A stretch of 64,000 nt of DNA. Source: Pseudomonas syringae KCTC 12500. GTDB lineage: Bacteria; Pseudomonadota; Gammaproteobacteria; Pseudomonadales; Pseudomonadaceae. The translations under genes and the position numbers were made by a program. Within the stretch, counting starts at the first letter, position 1. Each line of letters begins with the position of its first letter. The notes beneath the pieces are model-generated. The model made no database searches, was not told the origin of the DNA, and saw only the letters and a program-made list of their open reading frames with translations. The stretch spans positions 2,007,501 to 2,071,500 of the forward strand of contig NZ_AYTM02000002.1 in assembly GCF_000507185.2 (NCBI RefSeq). Reading direction: 5' to 3'. Shown in pieces: positions 8,134 through 16,172 of the stretch.

Positions 8134-9224
8134 GCACACGCATTCTTTATCTCGCGACTGCCGATGCACGCGGCCATCTGATGCGCGCGCAATTGCTGGT
8201 GCACGCGCTGCGCAAGGCCGGGGCCGAGGTTGATGTGATGACTACCTCTGAGCAAGGGCAGCGTTTTCTGCAGCGTTTCGGAATAGAGGCAGGGGTTCTA
8301 TCGCTGCACTATGCCGTGCAGTTCGATAGCGAACAAAACATGCTGCGCAAGGCCACCAACCGCAATGTCGCGCACTACCTGTTTCGCCCAAGTCGCATGC
8401 TGCGTGATATCGGCCAGCTGCAACGTCGCCTGCGCGATGTCGATCTGGTGATCAACGATTCCTTTCACCCCGCGCTGCTGTACATGGGCATGCTGCCCGG
8501 CTGGCGGCGCAAGGTGGTGCATGTGTATGGGGCAAGCCTGAAGGTCGCGCTGATCAATAATTTCGCGGGCATGTGGCCACGTCCGTTTGCGCGCCTGTTT
8601 GGCTGGATTGTTGACCGCCAGATAAACGCAGCTCGCGCCTGCATAGAGCATGATTTTGCCTACGCCGTTGACGACGCAGACGCCCCAAAGGTGTTTCGCT
8701 TGCCAACCCCGGTAGCCCTGGTTGCCGTAACGCCAGACCGGATCGGCGATGGCGCAGCGGTTTACCTCAACCCTCATTTCACCGAGCCCGCCCTGGCCGA
8801 CGCCTTGAGCGCGGGCCTGTCCGCTGCAGGGCTGAGCAAGCACCTTATCGGCGAGGGTTATGCCGGACACGATGGCTGGCTTGCCATTGACCCGGACTGG
8901 GCCAGCCGCGCAGCGCAGGCACAACTGATCGTGTCGGCACCGGGCATGGCCGCGCTGTCGATCGCGCTGGTTTATCAACGGCCGATCATCCTGGTAGTCA
9001 GCGATCAGCCCGAACAAGCCACCAACGCCGCACGTGCTGCGCAGTTGCAGCTGTTGCACCGCGTGGTGACCTGGCGGGGCGATGCTGCTGAATTTCAGCA
9101 TCAGGTGGCCGATGCGGCCAGGCAACTGTGTGCGGTCTCCGCACCCGACCCTTCCGGCGCGGCAGGTCAGGCGCGCGCCCAGGCGCGAATCAACGCCTGG
9201 AACAGCCGTTTGCTCAACTTATGA
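8130..9224 (+). CDS. GT-B type glycosyltransferase (MurG/UGT-like)
   Basis: About 364 residues from an ATG overlapping the previous stop. The N-terminus RILYLATADARGHLMRAQ has the Rossmann start and G-H-L-M-R pattern of GT-B enzymes that act on membrane acceptors. The C-terminal half carries VSAPGMAALSIALVYQRPII followed by the N-A-A-R-A-A segment, the nucleotide-sugar binding site of MurG/glycolipid transferases. It should add a sugar to a lipid acceptor at the inner membrane. It is the second glycosyltransferase of the operon; donor and acceptor are not predictable. Confidence 0.75.
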   Translation: MSTRILYLATADARGHLMRAQLLVHALRKAGAEVDVMTTSEQGQRFLQRFGIEAGVLSLHYAVQFDSEQNMLRKATNRNVAHYLFRPSRMLRDIGQLQRRLRDVDLVINDSFHPALLYMGMLPGWRRKVVHVYGASLKVALINNFAGMWPRPFARLFGWIVDRQINAARACIEHDFAYAVDDADAPKVFRLPTPVALVAVTPDRIGDGAAVYLNPHFTEPALADALSAGLSAAGLSKHLIGEGYAGHDGWLAIDPDWASRAAQAQLIVSAPGMAALSIALVYQRPIILVVSDQPEQATNAARAAQLQLLHRVVTWRGDAAEFQHQVADAARQLCAVSAPDPSGAAGQARAQARINAWNSRLLNL

Positions 9225-9258
9225 GTTCAATGCTTATGCCATCGCCCAGCGAACAGCC

Positions 9259-9876
9259 ATGAGCCAGCCCGTGCAGCTTCGCCAACCCGACTACCGTCAG
9301 GCGCTGATCGCGTTGCTGGGGCTACTGCTCGGCCTGGGCGTTTTCATCTGTCTGGAACGCGCCGTCACCCCTCGCTACAACTGGGTCACACCGCTGGATG
9401 AGTTGATCCCGTTCACCGCACATTCATGGTGGGTGTACGTGCTATTTTTCCCGTTCGTGCTGTTAGCAGCCGGGTACGCCAGCGTCGAGCGCTTCAAGGC
9501 GTTCAGAACGGCAACCGGGATCGCGTTTGGCGTGGCCTTGCTATGCTTTTGGCTGTTCCCCGAGTTCATACCCCGGCCTGATACCGGGTTGATCGACAAT
9601 GCGTTTCTACAACAACGCTTGAGCCGGCTTTGGCAGCTGGACCTGGCGTCCAACGGCTGCCCCAGCCTGCACGTGGCCGTCACCTGCCTGGCTTGCCGAG
9701 CGCTTTGGGGTCAACCTTACAGAGCGTTGATCGGCATTACCGGGCTGCTGATCTGCTTGTCGACCCTGACGTTGAAGCAGCACACGCTGATAGATGTCGC
9801 AGGCGGTGTGATGCTCGCTCTGGCCTGTGCCCTGGCCACTCGACCACAAGGAAACAACGCCCGTGCCCAAGCCTGA
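9259..9876 (+). CDS. PAP2 superfamily membrane phosphatase/phosphotransferase
   Basis: 205 residues with about five hydrophobic helices. The catalytic pattern is visible as PRP (near 110), CPSLHVAVT (first catalytic His) and LKQHTLIDVAGG (HxxxD). The PSLHVA form resembles the branch that includes inositol-phosphorylceramide synthase-like proteins more than undecaprenyl phosphatases. These enzymes remove or transfer phosphate-linked head groups of lipids at the periplasmic side. The start is the ATG at 9259, 34 nt after the glycosyltransferase. It overlaps the following desaturase start. Confidence 0.75.
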   Translation: MSQPVQLRQPDYRQALIALLGLLLGLGVFICLERAVTPRYNWVTPLDELIPFTAHSWWVYVLFFPFVLLAAGYASVERFKAFRTATGIAFGVALLCFWLFPEFIPRPDTGLIDNAFLQQRLSRLWQLDLASNGCPSLHVAVTCLACRALWGQPYRALIGITGLLICLSTLTLKQHTLIDVAGGVMLALACALATRPQGNNARAQA

Positions 9877-10825
9877 ATCACGCACAGGCGGTAACCTCGC
9901 GCTGAAAGCGTTTACACCTGCCGCCGAGTTGTATGTGCTCAAACCCTGGATCAGCCTGCTGGCGCTATTGGCCGACTGGGGCCTGATCGCGCTAGCGTTC
10001 ACTTGCGCCGCGCTCTGGCCACACCCCGCAACCTATCTGTTTGCAGCCCTGCTCATCGCACGCAGCCAGTTGGCGCTGGCGGTGATCATGCATGAGAGCG
10101 CCCACGGCGTATTGTTGCCCCGGCAGAAACCTAATGATGTGATCGGCCAACTGGCTGCAGCAGGCCCGCTGTTTATCTCGATGCAGACCTACCGCGCCGG
10201 ACACCTGAAGCATCACATGCATCCCATGCAGCACGATGACCCGGTAGTCGCGGTGTTCGGTCTGGGGGATTACCCACAACCAAGAGGCAAGCTGGCCACT
10301 CGATTACTGGCTGATCTGTGTGGAGTGGGATATTTCATCAGCGCATTCAGATTTGCCCGTGGGGACTATCGCGCAATCATGCCCAAGGTCGATAAATCAC
10401 CTCGGCAGGCGGCTTGGGAAGTCTTTTCGATGCTGATCAGCAACGGGCTTTTGTTTGGTGTGCTCGCCTGGTCGGGGCATCCGCTGCTGTATCCGGGATT
10501 ATGGTTGCTGCCTGCCGTCACCTTGCTGCCGCTGATGGGACGGATTCGAGCGATCATGGAGCACGCAGGCCTGCCGGCCTGTGATGACCAGAGCCAGAAC
10601 GCGCGCAGTATAGTGCGCCCGAACTGGCAGACGTTTGTATTTGGCCCGCATGCCATTCATTACCACATAGAGCATCACCTCTATGTGCGCATGCCTTTCT
10701 ACCATTTGCGTCAGGCGCATCAGCAATTGACGGCTCGACGGCTGCTGCCGGGCGAGAACCTATACGGCGGATACGGTGGAGTGCTGCGCGACGTCAGCTT
10801 CCCCGCGTCCCGAAAGCGTTTGTAA
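9863..10825 (+). CDS. Membrane fatty acid desaturase/hydroxylase
   Basis: About 320 residues. The three histidine boxes of the PF00487 family are present: HESAH, HLKHHMH and HYHIEHH, separated by hydrophobic helices. They bind two irons for O2-dependent desaturation or hydroxylation of acyl chains. The GTG at 9863, with AAGGAAA about 10 nt upstream, is preferred; an in-frame ATG at 9827 lies deep in the PAP2 gene. It is the last gene of the six-gene operon and implies that the product is an acyl lipid. Confidence 0.8.
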   Translation: MPKPESRTGGNLALKAFTPAAELYVLKPWISLLALLADWGLIALAFTCAALWPHPATYLFAALLIARSQLALAVIMHESAHGVLLPRQKPNDVIGQLAAAGPLFISMQTYRAGHLKHHMHPMQHDDPVVAVFGLGDYPQPRGKLATRLLADLCGVGYFISAFRFARGDYRAIMPKVDKSPRQAAWEVFSMLISNGLLFGVLAWSGHPLLYPGLWLLPAVTLLPLMGRIRAIMEHAGLPACDDQSQNARSIVRPNWQTFVFGPHAIHYHIEHHLYVRMPFYHLRQAHQQLTARRLLPGENLYGGYGGVLRDVSFPASRKRL

Positions 10826-10844
10826 GCGGATACCGTTGCCTGAA

Positions 10845-10866
10845 TAAAAAGCGCCCCAAAGGACGC
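10845..10866 (-). terminator. Rho-independent terminator of the porin gene
   Basis: On the minus strand, GCGUCC-UUUG-GGGCGC pairs completely (one G-U) and is followed by a U-run. It sits ~20 nt after the porin stop and between convergent genes. Confidence 0.75.
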
Positions 10867-10884
10867 CTCACTCAATCATCCCCC

Positions 10885-12210
10885 TCAAAGCACACTCAAC
10901 GGATACTCCACAATCACCCTCACCTCATCCAGATCCGATTCGAACGCCGTGGCCCGGGTCGTTGCCTGGCGCACGCGCAGTGACAGGTCTTTCAGCGATC
11001 CGGTCTGCACGATGTATTTCGCTTCGATATCGCGCTCCCAGCGTTTTTGATCGGTCAGCGGGTTGCCTTGTGCGTCGCGGCGCATGTAGGTGCTGTTGGC
11101 GTTGGAGTAGTCGGCGTCGGTGCCTTTGCCGTAGCGGGTCATGAATGACAGGCCGCGCACGCCGAAGGTGGACATGTCGAGGTTGTAGGTGACCATCCAC
11201 GAGCGCTCCTTGGGTGAGTTGAAGTCGCTGTACTGGATGGAGTTGGCCAGGTAGATGGAGTCGGACTGCCTGAGGTAGTCGAAATCATCATCACCTTCGT
11301 TGCGCTGATGCGAAAGCGACAGGGTGTGTGCGCCGTATTGCAGGGCGAGTTTTGCGCTCCAGATGTCGTTGTCGAATTCGCCGAGCAGCTTTTTGCCTTC
11401 GTCGGTGGCGTTGTAATAGTTCAGGCTGCCGGTCAGTGCGAGGTCATCGGAAAGTGGCAGTACGTATACCGCCGAGGCGTATTTCTGATCCCAGACATCT
11501 TTGAGTCGGCTGGTGTACAGGCCAAGGCTCAGCGCGTCGGTGGCCTGGTAGTCGCCGCCGAAGTAGGCGACCCATGGTGCGTCGACCGCGCCGCCGTAGA
11601 AGGTGGCGAAACCGTCGCGCAGGTTGCTGGAGACGGGCTGGCTCATGGAATGCAGGCGACCGCCTTGCAGGGTCAGGCCGCTGATGCTGTTGTTGACGGC
11701 GGTAACGCCGCGGAAGCTCTCCGGCAGCAGGCGGGAGTCGCCAAAGGCAACCACCGGCGTCGACGGGAAGACATCGCCGACGTTCACGACGGTGTCGAAA
11801 GCCCTGGCCTTCAGCGAGCCGCCGACTTTGGTGTACTCGTCCCGGGCGTTGCCTTGCTCATCGACCGGCAGTACATCGAAAGCGCTGCGCCCACCGTTTC
11901 TGCCATCCCCCGTGTCGAGCTTGATACCGATCATGGCAAAGGCATCGACGCCGACACCGAATGTGCCTTGAGTGAAACCTGACTGGAATCGGCCGATGAT
12001 GCCCTGCGCCCATGCTTCTGAATAGCCATTGCCGGTCGGGCTGGACTCGCCATTGCGATGGTCGCGGTTCATGTAGAAGTTGCGGTTGAGTACCGTCAGC
12101 GTGCTGCCTTCGATGAAGCCTTCTTTCTGTTCTTCGGCGAGTGCGGTAATCGGCGTTACACCTGCCAGTGTCGAGCATAGGGCAAGGGACAATGTTCTGA
12201 GTTGGGTCAT
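10885..12210 (-). CDS. OprD-family outer membrane porin
   Basis: 441 residues with a Sec signal peptide ending near TALA-EE. The mature start GFIEGSTLTVLNRNFYMNRD and the phrase GVGVDAFAMIGIKLDTG are typical of the Pseudomonas OprD/Opd specific porins, 18-stranded barrels that admit amino acids or aromatic acids. The C-terminus ends in a hydrophobic strand (VRVIVEYPLSVL). It is a single gene with its own terminator. The exact substrate cannot be told from sequence alone. Confidence 0.85.
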   Translation of the reverse strand: MTQLRTLSLALCSTLAGVTPITALAEEQKEGFIEGSTLTVLNRNFYMNRDHRNGESSPTGNGYSEAWAQGIIGRFQSGFTQGTFGVGVDAFAMIGIKLDTGDGRNGGRSAFDVLPVDEQGNARDEYTKVGGSLKARAFDTVVNVGDVFPSTPVVAFGDSRLLPESFRGVTAVNNSISGLTLQGGRLHSMSQPVSSNLRDGFATFYGGAVDAPWVAYFGGDYQATDALSLGLYTSRLKDVWDQKYASAVYVLPLSDDLALTGSLNYYNATDEGKKLLGEFDNDIWSAKLALQYGAHTLSLSHQRNEGDDDFDYLRQSDSIYLANSIQYSDFNSPKERSWMVTYNLDMSTFGVRGLSFMTRYGKGTDADYSNANSTYMRRDAQGNPLTDQKRWERDIEAKYIVQTGSLKDLSLRVRQATTRATAFESDLDEVRVIVEYPLSVL

Positions 12211-12423
12211 ATGTGCTCCGATGGATCGGCAGATTGTTTTGAACGTGTCGACCTGGCTCTTTTTATAGGTGCGAGAGCTGCCAGCGGGGCACCATCTTGA
12301 GGTGGCGAAGATAACGTCGAGGTGACGGCGGGATTACAAATATGAAAGGAAGTGAAGTACCGCCTGCGTTAGTTCAATACGGTGAAACAGGCATTGAACG
12401 GATACGTCTGTTTTTATTCTCGC

Positions 12424-12541
12424 CGAAGGCCGTAGGAGCAGGCCGGGCGACGTTTCGCTGGTTAGCGAAGATGGTGCATTTGCAGCGAGCATGCCGGCCT
12501 CTTCGCGAACAAGTTCGCTCCTACGCCCTTCGGGCAGATGC
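12424..12541. repeat. Solitary REP pair, same family as the 60-62 kb array
   Basis: The left part GCCGTAGGAGC and the right part TTCGCGAACAAGTTCGCTCC form an imperfect inverted pair around ~60 bp. The right arm matches the repeat unit at 60321-61857. This is a Pseudomonas REP/BIME-type element. Confidence 0.7.
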
Positions 12542-12578
12542 ATGAAAAACGCTTATCGCCGACGTTTCTGCCAGGAAT

Positions 12579-12603
12579 AAAAAAAGCGCCCCGAAGGACG
12601 CTT
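12579..12603 (-). terminator. Rho-independent terminator
   Basis: Minus-strand stem AGCGUCC-UUCG-GGGCGCU (one G-U) followed by a seven-base U-run, 80 nt past the small secreted protein gene. Confidence 0.8.
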
Positions 12604-12682
12604 AAAGATTCGCCCCGACCAAAGGAGCAGGGAGCTGCTACAAAGGGCGAATAGGGGTGCAGCGGGTCGGGTAGCAAAGGCA

Positions 12683-12904
12683 TCAGCCTTCGGACTTGGT
12701 CGACCGTTCAGCCTCGGCTTTCTCGTCGGCATTGACGTACCGCTCGGCTTTGCTGCTGTTCTGTTCCTTGAAACGCATCTCTTGCGCCAGGCGCATCTTG
12801 TCGGCAGCGGGGCTTGCGTACTCGTTACCGTCGTCGGCAAAGGCTGCAGTGGCGGACAAGGCAGCTACGGCGAAGACCATCGATTTGACCAGTTTCATCA
12901 TCAT
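12683..12904 (-). CDS. Small secreted protein of unknown function
   Basis: 73 residues: a signal peptide (MVFAVAALSATAAFA) followed by about 50 polar, charged residues rich in Glu, Lys and Ala (KMRLAQEMRFKEQ), probably helical. The start has three successive ATG codons after a GAGAAAGG ribosome site. It has its own terminator and is divergent from the DUF2790 gene, sharing a 218-bp promoter region. No family recognised. Confidence 0.65.
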   Translation of the reverse strand: MMMKLVKSMVFAVAALSATAAFADDGNEYASPAADKMRLAQEMRFKEQNSSKAERYVNADEKAEAERSTKSEG

Positions 12905-13122
12905 TACCTTTCTCGGTTGAATGTCGGACCTGCGCAGCGCTTGGCGCTCGTCAGGGATGAAACAAGCTTACGGAGGGGGAGCTAACAGGAAGGTGAGCGA
13001 ACAATGACAATACTGTTAGGAAGCTGACATCTTCGAGATGACCGATTTGTAATGTTTCAGCAACCTTCCGGTTAGTGCGCATTGGTTAGGGTTAAGCCAC
13101 ATTCAAACGGAGACAAAAGAAA

Positions 13123-13452
13123 ATGCGCACAGCCAAATCGTTGTTACTTGCCCTGGTCATCCTTTCGCCCATCAGTGCTTTCGCCTACACCTCTGATGAG
13201 GTCAAAGCCACTACGGTGATCAAAGAACACCAGGCCAGCGTGCAGAAGTATGCCGCCCTCCATAACAAGCCGATGCCGGAAATCAAGGAGTACACCTACG
13301 GCATGAAGCTGGACGTTGCCAAGCTGGTCCGCAAGTCCCCGGATCTGCAAACCTGTAGCGTGATGCCAAAACTGATGACGTACGAAGACTCCAAGGGCAA
13401 GCTGAACACGGTTCAGTACCAGGTCCTCGGCGGGTGCAGAAACAGCCAATGA
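13123..13452 (+). CDS. DUF2790 small periplasmic protein
   Basis: 109 residues with a signal peptide ending SAFA-YT. The segments KEYTYGMKLDVAKLV, MTYEDSKGKLNTVQYQV and the two cysteines (TCSVMP, GGC) are hallmarks of the Pseudomonas DUF2790 family, small secreted proteins often linked to metal or stress responses but without an established function. GGAGAC lies 9 nt upstream. Followed by a strong terminator. Confidence 0.85.
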   Translation: MRTAKSLLLALVILSPISAFAYTSDEVKATTVIKEHQASVQKYAALHNKPMPEIKEYTYGMKLDVAKLVRKSPDLQTCSVMPKLMTYEDSKGKLNTVQYQVLGGCRNSQ

Positions 13453-13493
13453 TTCTGAACCTGCCAGGAAGGCCACTCAGCGTTACATCCCCC

Positions 13494-13527
13494 GTCAGCC
13501 CGGACCGTCATTCGGGCTGACTTTTTT
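13494..13527 (+). terminator. Rho-independent terminator after the DUF2790 gene
   Basis: Perfect 9-bp stem GTCAGCCCG / CGGGCTGAC with a 10-nt loop and six Ts. Confidence 0.9.
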
Positions 13528-13730
13528 GCGTCTGCAATCCCCTCCTTTTCCCGTCTCAAATCCAGCTTCGTTTGGTGATTCCGGCCTTTTTTGCAACATC
13601 ACCGCCTCTGCGTGGTCAACGCAAACCCCACTGTGGCGTGTCGAGATGTGTCTGGACGTAGTTCCGGTCCATCAAACACAGGCTCGGTTACGGTGATCGA
13701 GACACTGCAATTACGGATTTGGAATGACCG

Positions 13731-14990
13731 ATGCTTGAACTCGCTGCTGGTTTTATCTGCCTCACTGCGCTGCTGACCTACGTGAACTACCGTTTCATCG
13801 GTCTGCCCCCCACCATTGGCGTGATGGTCACCGCGCTGATGTTCTCGTTGCTGCTGCAGGGTCTGAGCTTTCTGGGCTATCCCGGCCTGGAAGATCGCGT
13901 TCAGCAATTGATCGGCCAGATCGACTTCGGCGACCTGCTGATGAACTGGATGCTGTCCTTCCTGCTGTTCGCCGGGGCGCTGCACGTCAACCTGGGCGAC
14001 TTGAGAAGCTACCGTTGGCCCATCGGCCTGTTGGCGACTTTCGGGGTGCTGATTGCCACCACGGTGATCGGCGCACTGGCCTACTGGATCTTTGCCCTGT
14101 TCGGCTGGCACGTCAGCCCGTTGTACTGCCTGCTGTTTGGTGCGCTGATCTCGCCCACCGACCCGATTGCGGTGCTCGGTGTGTTGCGTACGGCCAACGC
14201 CTCGAAACCGCTGAAGACCACGATCGTCGGCGAAAGCCTGTTCAACGACGGCACCGCGGTGGTGGTGTTCACCGTGCTGCTGGGTATCGCACAGCTGGGC
14301 GAGACGCCGACGGTTGGCGAAACCGCTCTGCTGTTCGTCCACGAAGCGGTGGGCGGTGTGCTGTTCGGCGGCCTGATCGGTTACGCCGTGTACCTGATGA
14401 TCAAGAGCATCGAGCAGTATCAGATCGAGGTCATGCTCACGCTGGCGCTGGTGATCGGCGGCTCGGCGATGGCGTCTGAACTGCATGTGTCCGGTCCTAT
14501 CGCGATGGTCGTGGCCGGCCTGATCATCGGCAACCTGGGACGCAATCTGGCGATGAACGACATGACCCGTCGTTACATGGACGGTTTCTGGGAGTTGCTG
14601 GATGACATGCTCAACGCGCTGCTGTTTGCGCTGATCGGCATGGAGCTGTTGCTGTTGCCGTTCTCGTGGCAGCACCTGATTGCGGCCAGCCTGCTGGCGG
14701 CGGCGATTCTGCTGTCGCGCTTCGTCACCGTCGCCCCGGCCATCCTGTTGTTGCGTCGCTGGCGCAAGGTGCCGCACGGCACGATCCGCATCCTCACCTG
14801 GGGCGGCTTGCGCGGCGGGGTCTCGGTTGCGCTGGCGTTGGCCCTGCCGACCGGGCCGGAACGCGATCTGCTGCTGAGTATCACCTACATCGTGGTGTTG
14901 CTGTCGATCCTTCTGCAGGGCCTGACCATCGGCAAGCTGGTGAATGCCGTTACCCGCGCCCCGCAGGCGAAAGAGCCGGCAGAGCATTGA
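13731..14990 (+). CDS. Na+/H+ antiporter, CPA1/NhaP type
   Basis: 419 residues with about 12 hydrophobic helices. The signature of cation:proton antiporter family 1 is present: ALISPTDPIAVLGVL and GESLFNDGTAVVVF, holding the ion-binding Asp residues. It exchanges cytoplasmic Na+ or K+ for protons at the inner membrane. A single gene, with its 3' end next to the convergent AraC gene (stop codons adjacent). The long C-terminal cytoplasmic domain of some NhaP proteins is missing; the protein ends soon after the last helix. Confidence 0.88.
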   Translation: MLELAAGFICLTALLTYVNYRFIGLPPTIGVMVTALMFSLLLQGLSFLGYPGLEDRVQQLIGQIDFGDLLMNWMLSFLLFAGALHVNLGDLRSYRWPIGLLATFGVLIATTVIGALAYWIFALFGWHVSPLYCLLFGALISPTDPIAVLGVLRTANASKPLKTTIVGESLFNDGTAVVVFTVLLGIAQLGETPTVGETALLFVHEAVGGVLFGGLIGYAVYLMIKSIEQYQIEVMLTLALVIGGSAMASELHVSGPIAMVVAGLIIGNLGRNLAMNDMTRRYMDGFWELLDDMLNALLFALIGMELLLLPFSWQHLIAASLLAAAILLSRFVTVAPAILLLRRWRKVPHGTIRILTWGGLRGGVSVALALALPTGPERDLLLSITYIVVLLSILLQGLTIGKLVNAVTRAPQAKEPAEH

Positions 14991-15938
14991 TCAGACCGAT
15001 GCGGCGGCGCGCCGGTATTCACTGGGCGTCTGCTGCATCTCCACGCGGAAGTGTCGGTTGAAGTTGGACAGGTTGGCATAGCCGACTTCAAAGCAGATGT
15101 CTGACACCGACATCTCGCTGTGCAGCAGCAGCCGGCAAGCCCGCTGGACCCGCAGTTTGCGCATCAGATCGATAAAACAATGGCCCGTGGTGCGCTTGAA
15201 GAAGCGTGAGAACCCCGGATCGCTCATGTCCAGTCGCTGCGCGATAACGGACAGGCGAATATCGCTGGTCAATTCGGTCAGCAGATAGTCGAACGCCTTG
15301 TTGATCCGTTCGGAGCTGCGCGCATCCAGGGTCGGTGCATACCAGGTGCTGGCCAGCAGGCGAACCTCCTGCGCAGGCGCTTTCATAAGCGTGTTGACCA
15401 GTTGCAGAAACAGAATCAGCCGCTCCAGCCCCTGAGCAGGGCCAATCTTTTCAAGCAGGCGTGCAGCCTGCACCGCTGTCGCACCGGTGAACTCCAGGCC
15501 GCGTCGCGCCTGCTCGAACAGCCGCTGCAAGTCACCCATTTCCGGCAGCGTGCCGCGCAAGGCGAGCAACGCTACACCGTCGAACTGCAGCACCACGTCC
15601 CGCCCGGGCAGATGCTCACCGGGGGCCAGATCGCCAATCCAGTCATGCGGCAGATCCGGACCGATCAGGGCCACATGCCCTGCTGCGAACTCACCGATGT
15701 AATCACCGGCCACCAGCTTGCCGCTGCCCTGGCGGATCAGATGAATTTCGAATTCCGGATGATGGTTCCAGCGCGCCAGTGCGTAGGGATAGTCGTGCTC
15801 GTACCAGCGAAAGCAGTGGTCGGGCTGCGGGAGGATAACCTCAAGCTCGGCAGGGCGCTGCTCGAGCAAGGCGGCTCGGCTGTCAGGCACGGGATGCCCC
15901 TTTTTATCGTTATGAATGCGCTGTGGACGCTTGAACAT
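14991..15938 (-). CDS. AraC-family transcriptional regulator (MtlR-like)
   Basis: 315 residues. The N-terminal ~170 residues form a cupin-like sensor domain (RWNHHPEFEIHLIRQGSG); the C-terminal ~100 hold two helix-turn-helix motifs (SVIAQRLDMSDPGFSRFFK and VSDICFEVGYANLSNFNRHF). Length and layout fit MtlR-type activators of mannitol/sorbitol genes. It is divergent from a polyol-type sugar-binding protein, with an inverted repeat between them that is a candidate operator. The polyol link is inferred from context. Confidence 0.82.
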   Translation of the reverse strand: MFKRPQRIHNDKKGHPVPDSRAALLEQRPAELEVILPQPDHCFRWYEHDYPYALARWNHHPEFEIHLIRQGSGKLVAGDYIGEFAAGHVALIGPDLPHDWIGDLAPGEHLPGRDVVLQFDGVALLALRGTLPEMGDLQRLFEQARRGLEFTGATAVQAARLLEKIGPAQGLERLILFLQLVNTLMKAPAQEVRLLASTWYAPTLDARSSERINKAFDYLLTELTSDIRLSVIAQRLDMSDPGFSRFFKRTTGHCFIDLMRKLRVQRACRLLLHSEMSVSDICFEVGYANLSNFNRHFRVEMQQTPSEYRRAAASV

Positions 15939-15981
15939 ACGCCCTCGCGCCTAGCCAAGGCTAGCCCGCGATCAAACCGGC

Positions 15982-16038
15982 ACTGATACTTTTTTGCTTT
16001 CGGACCGCCGGAGCGCGCTCGGTTAAAAAAGTATCAGT
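15982..16038. promoter_or_regulatory. 14-bp inverted repeat in the divergent promoter region
   Basis: ACTGATACTTTTTT (15982-15995) and AAAAAAGTATCAGT (16025-16038) are exact inverted repeats with centres 43 bp apart, about four helical turns. They lie between the AraC gene and the binding-protein gene. A regulator operator is the likely reading. Confidence 0.6.
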
Positions 16039-16172
16039 CGATGATCCGCGCTGCGTTTGTTCAGCCCTCTGAGGGCTGCTGTAATCGAGCCGTCCACCAG
16101 GGTGACTCAACCGTGGCCAACAACAAAAACAATGACTCCCGCCAGACAAGGCGCGAGGTGGAGAGCACTAAG

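Larger units (their letters stand above)
12211..12682. other. Intergenic region between porin and small secreted protein
   Basis: No gene seen. It holds the porin promoter side, a solitary REP-pair unit (12424-12541) and the terminator of the next minus-strand gene (12579-12603). Short frames crossing it are REP shadows. Confidence 0.6.

Noticed and set aside
13599..14987. 462-residue Gln/His-rich frame opposite the antiporter gene
   Set aside because: Reverse reading of hydrophobic-helix codons gives Gln/His-rich junk; the antiporter on the plus strand is clear.
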